Assembly (NCBI GenBank): GCA_920105625.2
Contig: OV050030.1
Location: 100,256,152-100,320,151, forward strand
Origin: Clusia tigrina
Lineage: Eukaryota > Arthropoda > Insecta > Diptera > Clusiidae
Length of the DNA stretch: 64,000 nucleotides
Reading direction: 5' to 3'
The notes below the pieces were generated by a model. It was not told where the DNA came from, searched no databases, and worked only from the letters and a program-made list of their open reading frames with translations. Positions 23,056 through 33,539 of the stretch are shown here, one piece after another. Numbering within the stretch: position 1 is the stretch's first letter; every line of letters starts with the position of its first letter. A program made the translations under genes and the position numbers.

Positions 23056-23345
23056 GTCTGTTTTTTTTTTAAATTATTCATCTGGTTCTTACGGACACCC
23101 GATCGATTAATCAAGCTAAGGCAGCCAAAAGTTTGAAAGGGGAATGGGTTTTTGAACTGTGGCAGCGCCCCGTACCACAGCAAGGCCACCGTTACTACCT
23201 GAGGCGGCCTGGTGTCAGGAAGGGGAGCTCCATAAGGATACAGCCTAATTAACCTCCTGGCTGCAAAACAACATCCAATGGGCACGATCCCAAGAACACC
23301 CTGGATTAGGAGGGAGACAGTTCTTAGTTGGATTAAATAAGCTTA

Positions 23346-24530
23346 TAAGTTAGACAAGTATATAATAGTTTATCTACATAAAAATAAGATTAATACAAAT
23401 GGCAACGCATTAACAAATTTTAAAAACAAAAATAAAAATCTAACCAAAAAATTTTACAAATGTTGATGGAGAATAAAATTAAGGCGTTAGAAGAAGTATT
23501 AACAATACTAAAAAAAATCCCAGTAGAATATATACTAGCAAAACTATTGGGATCAAGCTGCAACGAATATATACACTTCGGACTGAATATAACGATCTAC
23601 TAGAAACTGAAAGAGACTTATTTGGGATAAAAAAAAAGTTTTGAAAACACATATACGACAGTAAAAGATTTGTTAATACAACAACTAGAACAAAACATAC
23701 ACTCAGAAAATGAAATAGAAGAATATGAACCATTTGTAGAAATGGTGTCGTTCAATTTAGAAACAGTCTCAAAATCGTTATCAATTTTTATATGCAACTA
23801 TATGGAGTTAGACAGTCTTCTAATCAGTGCTGAGCTGATTAATAGTGATCTATTAACGACTCAAGAAAATTAGATCTAATAAAATACATATACCAAACAA
23901 AGCTAACTGCAAACGTGAGAACCGCAATAGGAAGCTACACAAGATCCGAAAATTTACAAGAAGTCACAAAACTCTTACGACTAAGATACACAGACTCGAC
24001 AACAGTGCCTCAACTACAAGCTAGACAAGGCAATTTACAACAAACACAATCAGGAATAAACGCCAACAAAGAAAAAGTATTGACAATAATGAAAAGTCTA
24101 AACAGAGTAATCATAGAAGATTTAGGAGCAACAGCGATTGAAGCAGACAAAATGGCATACCATAGACGAATCACAAATTGGCCATTAACATATTAAAAAA
24201 TGTTTAAATGAAAATTATAAAGCGAAAATCTTCTCACCAAGAAAAAGAGATCTCGCAGAAGCGACAGAATTGACACTGGAGTCTGTCACAATGCCAAATA
24301 TATTGCACCTCATGCAAGTAAGACCCAACAATGCATTCAACCCACAGCGCAACGCTCAAAATTCAAGAACCAATTCTAACAAAACCCTACAATACAGTAA
24401 GCAAACATAACGGCACACGCCATAACAATTACTACAACAAAAACAGCAACAACTACAATGATTCAAATTTCAATAACAAAAACAACAACTACCACAATAT
24501 AAATTTAAATAACAGAAACAATCACTCCTA
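23346..24530 (+). pseudogene. Relic gag of gypsy family B (first part)
   Basis: Coding traces start near 23,460. After two frame changes they read KSLSIFICNYMELDSLLISA, then NVRTAIGSYTRSENLQEVTK, VPQLQARQGNLQQ and ITNWPLTY. They align along their length with the intact family B gag at 62.9-64 kb. The end is an Asn-rich nucleocapsid-like tract (NNNKNNNYHNINLNNRNN). Stops near 23,871 and 24,194 disrupt it. The Harbinger-like element inserts at 24,531 inside the Asn-rich tract. Confidence 0.85.
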
Positions 24531-24963
24531 TTCTGCATTTCGATTACGCTCCCGCATTACGTTACGCATCGATCGAAAATTGGTATTCCACCAAAAAACC
24601 TAATCGAAAGAATAAGAAGAAGACAATAAGCTGTTAGCCTCTGGAACGTGCGAGATCGAAACAGAAAACAAGCAATTTTGTAAACATTGTAACAAAAAGT
24701 TAAATTTGTACAAAACCAAAATAAAAAGTGAAGAAAATTAAACAGTGATTTAATAGTGAAAACAATTTAAACATTGTGAACTTTAATATACTTTAATAAA
24801 AAACACAGCAGGTACGTATAAAAGAAAAAAAACCAGAACCTAAGGCAGTGGATTTTGTGGGCAAAGTATTCTAGTATGAAGAATACTTCGTGCCGGAGGC
24901 GATATTTTCATTTGTTTAACATCATTGCAGCACAAAACTATTTTTTTTTGTATTGCAATAGAA

Positions 24964-25068
24964 ATGGAATTCATTGCAGCGGCGGTTTTGTTAGAAGAGG
25001 AGAACAATACATATTTAATAATAAAAATCAGAAAAAAGTGTAATTCACTTATTTCGTTAAAACTATAA
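24964..25068 (+). pseudogene. Harbinger-type transposase N-terminus (fragment)
   Basis: A frame starting MEFIAAAVLLEEENNTYLII, then KIRKKCNS, stops at 25,066-25,068. The Ala/Leu/Glu-rich start followed by a basic patch resembles the beginning of Harbinger/HARBI1-type nucleases in insects. No catalytic DDE region follows, because the Myb/SANT gene's 3' end comes next on the opposite strand. The match is short, so this rests mainly on context: inverted ends and the partner gene. Confidence 0.4.
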
Positions 25069-25245
25069 ACATAAAAATTCAGTTCACATATTATTTAATA
25101 ATACAAAACAAAATAAAGCTTACTTCAGTTCTTTTCTTAAAACCAAACAATTCAGTTCAGATATTAAGTCAGGGTATGGGGTGGCCATAACGCCCATGTG
25201 CATTTAGTCCATTGGCGTTAAGTCATGCCACCTATAACAAACCAA

Positions 25246-26107
25246 CTAATCAAAGTTATGGCCTGGGTGCTGCAAGCGCAACATTTCCATCTTTATATGT
25301 ATTTTTTGTTGCAGCAACTCCTCCTTAATTTTGTTGTGCCGCTTCTTCTCTGCAAGTTCTTTTTCTGCAGTATCTGCCAGCCTCTCCACATTGCGATTTA
25401 AACGTCGCATATAGGTCACCACACTCTCTTGGTGTGTTTTTATACCATCATTAAAGTTTTGCTGATTGGTAAATGCACTTTTCAAGAAAGACAATGTGGT
25501 TTCTTTAGCCCCTTGCTGCTGACGGCTTTGTGATCCAGAAGCTACATCAGCAGAGCCTTCCAAGTTTATGGAAATATCCATTACACATCCTCGTGCATCT
25601 TCCGCCAACGCACTGGCCACTCCGAAATCCTCCGCACCGGCAATTCCACTGGTACTAGTTACCAGTCCCGTCAGCTGGATGACTTTCTCCTCAAGGGGGC
25701 TTATGCGCTGTAAGCGGCAGTGGCCTCCTCCGGTGCTCACCATTTCTTTTTTGTTTGAGGAGAGCTTCCGCTTAATATAGCTCTTCCAGTCAATCCACAC
25801 CTACATATATAAAAAATATATTTAACATATGTAACACATTCTTAAAATGTCATACATACCTTCTTCCATGCAGTGGCAGTTTCAGTTGGTGGCCCTACTG
25901 CATTGAGTGTGCTGGTCACTTCGTCCCAGAATGCCTGCACTTCCTCTTTCGTCCTTTTGTGGTAACCACTAGCAATGTCTGTCTTTGTTGCCAATAAATT
26001 GTACAATTCCTCATACTGCTGTGGTGTTGTTGTTTTCGACCTGCAATTGAAAAAAAATATTTATAAACATCATAAATCAAACCCTTAATTGCATTTTATA
26101 CTTACAT
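25246..26107 (-). CDS. Myb/SANT-like (zeste-type) DNA-binding protein, three exons
   Basis: Predicted exons are: exon 1 ending at 26,106, exon 2 at 26,040-25,860, and exon 3 at 25,800-25,246. Donors GTAAGT (26,105) and GTATGT (25,859) and acceptors TTGCAG and TATGTAG fit well. The initiator ATG is split: AT at the end of exon 1 joins G from exon 2. Exon 2 then contributes exactly 60 codons in phase to exon 3, giving about 245 residues with no stop. The N-terminal domain has QQYEELYNLL, EVQAFWDEVTSTLNAVGP and WKKVWIDWKSYIKRK, followed by the STGGG and SPLEEKVIQLTG pattern typical of the Myb_DNA-bind_5 / regulatory-zeste group. The C-terminus is a Lys/Glu coiled coil. Harbinger elements use such a protein to bind their ends and import the nuclease. 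A domesticated host gene is the alternative. Confidence 0.72.
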
Positions 26108-26303
26108 TATTTTTAAATTTCACAATTTTTCAAATTAAAACACAATCGAAAAATTCTCCGCCACAGAATAAACAACTTAGAAAAACGTAGCTACGATCGT
26201 AATGCAGAATACATACAATCGAAAAATTTCCGCATGCGGAACGGAACGCAGAATACCAAAGTTGCCAAAACGGAGAAAATTCGATCGTGATCGAAATGCA
26301 GAA

Positions 26304-26752
26304 AAGGGGTGAATAATAACAACTACAGAAACAAAATGCTAAAACGCACCAAGCAGACAGCAAAGCAACAACAACGCTTTGAACCGTAACTGCTTTAACA
26401 CAAACAGAAACTGCCGCGTAAACATGGAAAGCCAAAATTAAAAGTGTATAAACTATCCGAAGGCAGCACAAATTTCGTTACAGTGACATACAGAAATAAA
26501 CAAAGCACATTTTAACTAAATACAGGCGCAGACATTTCATATACAAAATAAATAAGTAACAAATTAGAAAACCATGCGTTCTATTAGGTCGACAAATGTA
26601 AACTGACGGGCATAACCAACGAAGAAATCTACTCCGAAGGAGAAATAAAACTAGAACTAAAGATAGGAGGAGAGATTTTCAACCATCCTTAGCAACTAGT
26701 TAATACAAATTTCCCAATAGAAACAGTGACATTCCTAGTAGAGATTTTTTAA
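26304..26752 (+). pseudogene. Relic family B gag end and protease (second part)
   Basis: The Asn-rich gag tract resumes after the Harbinger-like element (NNNYRNKML). Near 26,430 the coding reads KPKLKVYKLSEGSTNFVTV, matching the start of the intact family B pol. The protease region is recognisable (CKLTGITNEEIYSEGEIKLE, preceded by NTGADIS where the active family has DTGADIS) but has stops and small deletions. The relic ends near 26,752 in the equivalent of 'GRDFFEK', where LINE sequence takes over. Confidence 0.8.
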
Positions 26753-27035
26753 AGGAATTGATAAAAAAGAAACCCGCACAATACATACATTTACATTTTT
26801 TTTAAATTTCCCTTTATTTCATACATCTGTCACCATTATATTGACACCTAGTAAATGATTTGACAATTTGTTTGGAAATTAATATTAAAAAACAAATTTT
26901 GGCCAGTCCCAAGAAGTGATTCAACAAAGCTTATTTACATTATTTATAACAGTTCACTATAATTATATTATAACAATTTATGATCAAAATTATGTTTATG
27001 TTAATTATTTACATTTACATTTATAATACTATTAC

Positions 27036-29290
27036 TAATATGTGTAGTCTGGATTTCCTAGTTCATTAGGTCGTTTGGTCGAGTTCTCTTCTAGGTGTAG
27101 CAACTCGTTTATTTATTCGTTACTATGCGTAGTGTTTTGTGGATATCTTTTTTATCTCTTCGTCAATTCTTGTCATCTTCATTGTTCATTTGTTGTGTAC
27201 CAACCAGACTTTATGATAACTCTTAATATATTATAGATTGCTGTCTTTGAATTTTTTCTATGTGTGACCGCTTTGCCGTTCCCCATACTTGGAGTCCGTA
27301 CGTCCAAATTGGCTTTATAATACACTTGTATAGCAGCAACTTGTTGTTAATTGTGAGTTTAGATTGCTTACCCATTAACCAATATAGTTGCTTCCTCAAG
27401 GGAACTGCAGTTGTAAAATGAATAGACGAATACTCTTCATTATATTTGACGTAAAAGTAACGATCACAAGGATAACTTCCAACAATCAAATAGTAGTCAA
27501 GTGGCAGCATCGTCTTCAGTTTAAGCAGCAGTCCTTTATGCCATACTTTGTCAAATGCTTTTGCAACGTCCAAGAATAAAGAAACGCAGTAGCGCTTATA
27601 TTCTATGTTTGTTTCAATTTTGTTTGTTGTACGGTGTATCCGTTGAATTGATGAATGTTGTTTTCTGAAGCCGAATTCATGATTTGGTATAATGTTTTTA
27701 TTGTCAAGGATCTGGCTAAGTCTATTATGTAATAGTCTTTCAGCAACTTTAGAAATTATGGGTAGTAGGCTAATTGGTATATACGACGAAGCAGTTGTAG
27801 CATCTTTTCCCTGTTTCGGTAGTGCAATAATTTCAGCAACTTTCCATACATTGGGAAAAAATTGTAGTCGGAACATTGAGTTGATAACATTCCTTAAGTA
27901 GTTATAACCTATAGTAGGTAGCTCAGCGAGAGCTTTGCCTGTCAACATATCGTATCCTGGTGCTTTTTTGTGGTTTATTCGTTTTTTAATGCAATTAATT
28001 ATTTCTGTTGTGTTTGTTTTCTTTATTTTGGTTGTAATGTCTACATTTAAGTCATTGGATGTTTCAATATATTTATCTTCGTCATTTGATAGGACTGTTT
28101 CAAAGAATTTAGCCAATGTTGTTGCTTTTTCTTCTTTGGTAGTAGCCCATGAGTTGTCATCTTCGCGTAGTAGTGGCTGATACCTTATCTGAGTTATTAA
28201 TTTCTTTGTGCATTTCCATAATGAGTAGTTTGTATCCTGGGTAGACGTCAAGTATTTTAGGTAATTTTCAACTTCTATATTTTGTCTTTTAGTTAATATT
28301 TTCGGGAGTTTTTTGCAGGCTATTTTTAAATTGTGTTTATCCTCAGGAGTTCTAGTTAGCTGCCACTCACTTTCTTAGCTTTCTCTTCTCAATAATTTGC
28401 TTTCTTATGAAAATATCCGTTGTAGGTTTATTTCTTCTAAATTTATGCTGTTGGCTTGATTTGATTCCTGCGGACCACATCGTTGAAGAGAATTATGGTA
28501 CTTTCAATGTCTAATTGTGTTTTCAGTGTGATAGACATCTTCAGTTGATTTTGGATATGCTGTCTATACACATTTCAGTTTGTTTAGTGGTTAAAAATGT
28601 TATCTATTGGTTCTATGGGTTTGATGTCAGCTGTGTAGACAAGTATTATCGGAGAGTGGTCTGAAGAAAGTTGAAAACAAGCTTCAATTTTTTATTGGTT
28701 ACACTTTATGTTTTTTGTTATGCTAAAGTCAATTAGATCTGCTATCTTTTTCCTATATGTTGGCCAGTATGTGGGTTCACCTGAGCTGAAAAATTTGCAG
28801 TTATTTTTGTTTATAGTATTAATCAGATTTCGTTATTTTTTAATGGTTAGCCTAGATCCCCAGTCAGTGTGTTTTGCATATACATCTCCAGCTGCAATGA
28901 ATCATACGCCAAGCGTCTTTATGTAGTCATTATATTGATCCGTCGTTATTAGGCGTCTGGGAGGACAGTAAACTGAGGAGATGAGTATTGTCCCACTTGT
29001 ATCCTCAATTTGCACAGTAGTGGATTAAATATGAGGTGTTGCATATTTGTGCCGTTCAGTTTGTTTTAATAGTGAATTTATTATGATAGCTGTCCCACCA
29101 CGAGCTTTACCATCAGGATGATTTGTCACATAAATTTTATATCCAGGAAATTCGTAAAATATGTTTCTGAAACTAGAGCTATATCAATTTTCTTGTCAGA
29201 CAAAAATTGCTTCAACTCAAGATAATGTTTTGTTAGGCCATTTGCATTCCAGGCTACAATTATTAAACTATTACTTTCGTGCATTGAAGC
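27036..29290 (-). pseudogene. Jockey-like ORF2 with polymerase active-site deletion
   Basis: The start at 29,284 region reads MHESNSLIIVAWNANGLTKH, an endonuclease N-terminus. Later blocks GGTAIIINS and AGDVYAKHTDWGSR appear after frameshifts near 29,160 and in between. RT occupies 28,251-27,223: KAPGYDMLTGKAL, SSYIPISLLPIISK and motif A LFLDVAKAFDKVWH. The frame then jumps from SSIHFTTAVP straight to LRKQLYWLMG. The tract that should hold 'QGSVLGP' and the F/YADD motif C is deleted without breaking the frame. The C-terminal IIKPIWTYGLQVWG and, after a shift near 27,230, the LRVIIKSGWYTTN block are typical of Jockey elements. The polymerase is therefore inactive. Confidence 0.85.
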
Positions 29291-29326
29291 TTGTTAGTAA
29301 CATTGTAATGATATTCATCATATTAG

Positions 29327-30742
29327 TCATTTGGTGATTAGGAATTTCACCATGTCTTTAAGTTCATTAATATCACTATCGTTTGAATTGTTTGTATTTT
29401 CTTCAGTTTTATTTGGATTTGACGACCCTGAAAGTTCGGCATAGCTTACGCCTGGTTTAACTACTGATCCATCCATATTTTTGGTCTGAAGTAATAATGG
29501 ATCCTTTCTGCGTAGAGATGGAAACCTTTGAATTTTTATGGCTTTGTAAATTTCACAGCCTTTGTAGTTTGCAGTATGATTCCCGCCACATAGGGCACAT
29601 TTAAATTCAGCTGCGTTGGTTATTTTTGTTTGACATTCACTTGTTAGATGCTTTCCAGCGCATTTCACACATACTGGACACCTTGTACAGTAGTTTTTTG
29701 TATGTCTGTATTTTTGGCATTTAGTGCATTGCGCGACTTATGATGTTATGATTTATGGTGCCTCAAAAACTACTATGCAATACATTAATTTCTTAATGCT
29801 ATAAATATCTTTATTGTTAGTATTTGTTTCCAGTTGTATGCTAAACAGTGGTAGCGGTTTTTTTGTTGTCGGTTGAGTTATGTTAGTTATGTTTAAAACT
29901 TTGTGACCGTTTTCACCAAGCTCATTTTTAATTTCTTCTTGGTCTGCGGAGGGGTGCAAATTGCGAAGAATCACTTTGAAACCTCTTTCATTTTTGGGTT
30001 TAAATGTGTACAGCTTCGTACCTTTTTGCTTTAGCATTACAAATATTTTTGTGTATGTTTTCGAGTCATTCGATTGACCTCGTACTTCATTGTTTGTTAA
30101 TATTTTAAATATGAAGTTACTGTCTGCAACAGCGGTAAGCGCATTTTTTTACGTCTTTATGCATTCTACGCTTTGTACGTATATAGGGGGTTGTTTGTTT
30201 AAACTTTTTTTGTTCGGACTAGTTGTTTTTTCTTCTTCGAACTTATTTTGATCAACTTGTCCACTTTGGGAGGGTTCAGCAAGTTCGTCATCATCAACGG
30301 TCAAAGCAGCAAATTTGTTTTTTCTTTCTGAAGTAGTATCGCTCAACCAGTAGTTTGATAACTTACTTTGGCTTGGGTTTTTTGCTATTTTTTGCTTTTT
30401 GTTTGTGTTGGGCGTTCTTTTCACTTTATCTGTCGTGGGTGAGGTTCGTGCTCTCTTTGGTAGTGATTGCAGTTGACTTACCTGCACGCCTTTTGGTGGA
30501 ATTTGCACACAGGCAGAAGAACATGTTGATGTCGCAGATGTAGTCGAGAATGTAGTTGTTGTACCGTACGTAGAGAACACAGATGTTGTTGTTGCTGACG
30601 AATTTGTGGTAGTTGTCGCACAATCCACTACTATACTGGAACAGGACATTTTTGGGGGTTTGCCATGTGCACTCCACGAAGAGTGGAGTGACTCGCTCAT
30701 AGATCTCGTTCTCTCCCACGGGGGAGAGCGCTGCACACTCAT
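29327..30742 (-). pseudogene. Jockey-like ORF1 with PRE_C2HC and zinc knuckles
   Basis: The N-terminal part (30,742-30,149) opens MSVQRSPPWERTRSMS and is Ser/Thr-rich and disordered, then basic. The middle (30,037-29,753) holds the PRE_C2HC-type fold, for example GFKVILRNLHPSADQEEIKN. The C-terminal part has three consecutive Cys/His knuckles: CTKCQKYRHTKNYC, CVKCAGKHLTSEC and CALCGGNHTANYKGC. Two frame breaks (near 30,140 and 29,740) separate the parts. Such ORF1 proteins bind element RNA and carry it to the nucleus. This one is broken but clearly readable. Confidence 0.82.
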
Positions 30743-30962
30743 GGCGATTACCCACTATAATTTGTTTAATAGTTTTTTTTAATTTTATTTCTTATTATTT
30801 TTGGTATATTTTAATCTTATTTGTGTATGTACGAGTATGTAAAATATCACGAAAAACAAAATTTTTTGGTGTGGTAATTCTAATCACTTAGAGTCCACTG
30901 TGGCAACACCACACACAACCGGGATTATTTTATTTGTTGTGTCTTTCAACTTTTAACTCATA

Positions 30963-31640
30963 TACGAGGTGTGATCAAAAAATAACCGTTATTTTCAAAT
31001 TTCGTGAATTACGTATGTACGATGTTCGCATTTTTTTCTGTTATGTTGGTACACATGTCTGTTAGATATGTTGGCAATACCAACCATTTTGGATTGTCAG
31101 TTTGTTTTTGACAGATAAAAAGGTTAGTCGTGTTTTGGTGTGCTCTTCGATTTTTTACTATTCGAAAAAATGGATCAAAGAAACTGTATTCAGTTTTGTG
31201 AAAAATGAAATTAAATGCGCAAGGACATTTGAAATGTTGACTGTGGCCTTTGGCGAGTCTACTATGAGCAGAACACAAGTTCAATTGTGGTATAACCGGT
31301 TTAAGGACGGCCGAGAAGATGTCAATGACGATGCTCGTCCTGGTCGCCCGAGCACGTCAACAACCGATGAAAACATTGACGCAGTGAAGGAAATGATTTT
31401 GGATAATCGTCGAATCAGAGAGGTTGCTGATGATGTTGGCATATCGTTCGGCTCATTCCAAGCAATTTTTACGGATGTTTTAGGCATGAAACGTGATTGT
31501 TGCAAAATTGCTAAATTTTGAGCAAAAACAACGTCGCATGGACATCGCTCAGGAGCTGTTTTTGGCCAAAAACAAAACCGTTATCATGCCTCAACCACCG
31601 TATTCACCGGACTTGGCCCCCGCTGACTTTTTAATATTTA
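30963..31640 (+). mobile_element. Mariner-family (DD34D) element, internally deleted and 3'-truncated
   Basis: The left end TACGAGGTGTGATCAAAAAATAAC is a typical mariner terminal repeat. The transposase frame (31,102-31,521) includes the DNA-binding half: KCARTFEMLTVAF, RTQVQLWYNRFKDGRED, ARPGRPSTSTT and REVADDVGISFGS. After a frameshift near 31,500 the text jumps from MDIAQEL directly to KTVIMPQPPYSPDLAPADF. So the region with the first two catalytic Asp residues is deleted and only the third remains. The right terminal repeat is missing, with other retroelement DNA starting at 31,655. It cannot transpose. Confidence 0.85.
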
Positions 31641-31654
31641 TTACTTATTTACAA

Positions 31655-32553
31655 AAATTAAAGTAAATAAATTAAAATCAGAAGTGGAATAGTGCGTTAA
31701 GTATTGAAATATGATGAATTAGATGTAATTTAAGGTATCAAATTTTTCAAATTGTATTTAGAAATTATATTGAGCATTTCTGTTATTTTTATATTACGTA
31801 TTTCCATCCATTTAATCCATATGAGAAATAAAAAGTAGCACATCAACTTAGAACGTGTAACATATCAGATATCATATAAGATCGTGTTTCACACCGATAC
31901 TGCAGAACGCCACTACCAATGTGCTGAGTGCCGCTAGCAAAAGCATTCAGTCGACAATCAGACATCAACAAAGCAGCAATGTATCGCTTTTTTATTATTT
32001 GTTATATGGCAAGGAATGTGTGATCAAAACAACCTGACCGACACTGCTTTACATGTGGAAATTTGCTTCAGTCACTTCAATGCAATTGTTTGTTTGTTGT
32101 TGCAATATTTCACAATCATAAAATTATATATTTAACGTTATTTATTTTATTACAAATTAGTGTTCCAATTATAATTTGTAATTTTAGTTAATAGCGAATA
32201 CACAGATGAAATTAAACTATTAGCGCTATCTGTTGTCAATATGCAATTATAATTGTAGCAAGTAGAACTTTTTTTAACATATTGAGTATTTTATTATGTA
32301 CTTATAGCCAAAGTTTCTGAAAAATAAATTTCAAAATTTCAAAATTTATTTTCTTCTTTAATAAATTGTTTATCTCTTGCATTAGTTATTTTAACCAAAA
32401 AAAAAAGTTATTCAACCTACGACGTTGATACATCTAAACTGCCTGCCTTTTTAATTTATTTTATTTTATTCTGATCCTTGAAATGGGATATTTCATCGTG
32501 CTCTTTTTTTGGAGTGAATCCATGTTTTTAGGATGTACCGTGCAACTGCGCCA
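31655..32553 (-). repeat. Family C leader fragment beyond the 3' LTR
   Basis: This sequence is homologous to 41,727-42,468, which lies just inside the 5' LTR of the complete unit. It begins with the primer-binding site TGGCGCAGTTGCACGG at 32,553. Finding leader sequence outside the 3' LTR is what shows that a further unit once followed. The fragment ends at the broken mariner. The right-hand homologue has a ~150-bp deletion relative to it. Confidence 0.8.
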
Positions 32554-33204
32554 ATTATGTGTTTGTGCCTTATTAACCCCTTTTTTTTATTAATAAGGTA
32601 CGATTGGATCGATACTTTGTTGGATCTCGATTTTATAATGTCAACAGTTGATCTCGAATCTAAACTTTCGTTAGATCATGATTTTAAAACTTTAATATCA
32701 TACAAATTATAACACTATGAAAATACCTTTATTTGAATTACTTAAAACTGACCAGAATTAAACTTGAACTGTTTGATTCAGCAACTCGGCAATTTTAGCA
32801 ACTCGGCAACTCAGCAACTCAGCAAACAATTGAATCTGTGCACTAGAACTGCAAGACTGAGACTCTGAATTAGAAGTCTTCAACTGATCAACTAGAACTG
32901 CGCTTTTATTCTATCTACCAGTACTTATAGCTGGCTTTCATTCGTTGAATTGGTGTCAGCTTGTATCGTCATAGCTATCATTTCTATTCCTTGAATTGGT
33001 GTTTATGTTTACATTTCTATTTGTTTATCTTTGCACGTTATTACATTAGTCATAATTCTATTATTAAGGTGGCTTATTTCCTATACCTTAAATTTTTGTT
33101 TTTTTGATGTGTTAACAGGTGATGTGTGGTGTGATGATATAACAATAGGTGATGTGTGATGTGATGGTATAACAATAGGTGATGTATGATGTGATGGTAT
33201 AACA
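32554..33204 (-). repeat. Family C LTR (3' LTR of the complete unit)
   Basis: On the minus strand it starts TGTTATACCATCAC directly after a polypurine tract AACTAAGGGTGGGGG and ends ...ACACATAAT before the primer-binding site. The length is 651 bp. It begins with about three ~32-bp tandem units (AATAGGTGATGTGTGATGTG). It is highly similar to the LTR at 42,469-43,143. Confidence 0.85.
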
Positions 33205-33539
33205 CCCCCACCCTTAGTTTCGAAGTTCTCCTGAAGTTCGGAAGAAGCTTGTGGAAACTTTTGTTTTTTTTTTTTAAATTTTTTTAATTTTTTTGCGAAA
33301 TTTATCTTAAAGTTATTATTGTTGAGATTGTCAGTATAGTGTAATAATTAATTTTTCTTAAGTTTTTTGTTATAATTAAACCTTTTCAGTTACTCTTCTT
33401 TCTTCTTTTTCATTTGATTTTACAAAACAGTTTTTATATTTGCTTCAAATTAATAGTTGTATACATTGATTGCTTAATTTTAATTTATTTCTTTTAATTA
33501 TTTCGTTTTAATAATCAAAAACATTTCATCTTCAAATTT

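Larger units (their letters stand above)
18261..23332 (-). mobile_element. Full-length LOA-clade-like non-LTR retrotransposon
   Basis: The ~5.07-kb element lies on the minus strand and has ORF1 then ORF2, slightly overlapping. It is bounded by the 13-bp duplication TTAAATAAGCTTA at 18,248-18,260 and 23,333-23,345. No poly(A) tail is present at its 3' end. Both ORFs carry frameshifts and stops, so the copy is complete in length but inactive. It belongs to the same broad clade as the truncated LINE at 10.7-14.3 kb but is clearly diverged from it. Confidence 0.88.
24531..26303. mobile_element. Harbinger-like DNA transposon carrying a Myb/SANT gene
   Basis: The ends are inverted. The left begins TTCTGCATTTCGATTACG (24,531-24,548). 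The right, read on the minus strand from 26,303, begins TTCTGCATTTCGATCACG, 17 of 18 equal, with further shared GATCGAA and TTGGTATTC blocks inside. Coding content is a 34-codon transposase-like N-terminus on the plus strand and an intact spliced Myb/SANT protein on the minus strand, the two-gene plan of Harbinger elements. It interrupts the family B relic exactly between the Asn-rich gag tail and the protease. A clear 3-bp target duplication could not be assigned. The bulk of the transposase is gone. Confidence 0.6.
26800..30960 (-). mobile_element. Jockey-clade non-LTR retrotransposon, near full length
   Basis: On the minus strand, ORF1 (30,742-29,327) is followed by an ORF2 with endonuclease and RT (29,290-27,036) and a 3' UTR. 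A TGAAATAAAGGG polyadenylation-like tract and a short A-rich tail lie near 26,800. The 5' leader extends to roughly 30,960, where a mariner end abuts. The body carries frameshifts and an internal RT deletion, so it is inactive. It inserted to the right of the family B relic. No target duplication could be defined because the mariner occupies the other side. Confidence 0.8.

Noticed and set aside
26130..26471. Minus-strand 113-codon frame upstream of the SANT gene as an extra first coding exon
   Set aside because: It overlaps the inverted terminus of the Harbinger-like element, is hydrophobic with no domain, and does not join in frame to exon 2 through the GTAAGT donor used by the split ATG.
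33116..33204. Regular ~32-bp units that at first suggest a CRISPR-like array
   Set aside because: The units are contiguous without unique spacers and lie at the start of a retrotransposon LTR in a eukaryotic context, so they form a tandem repeat.
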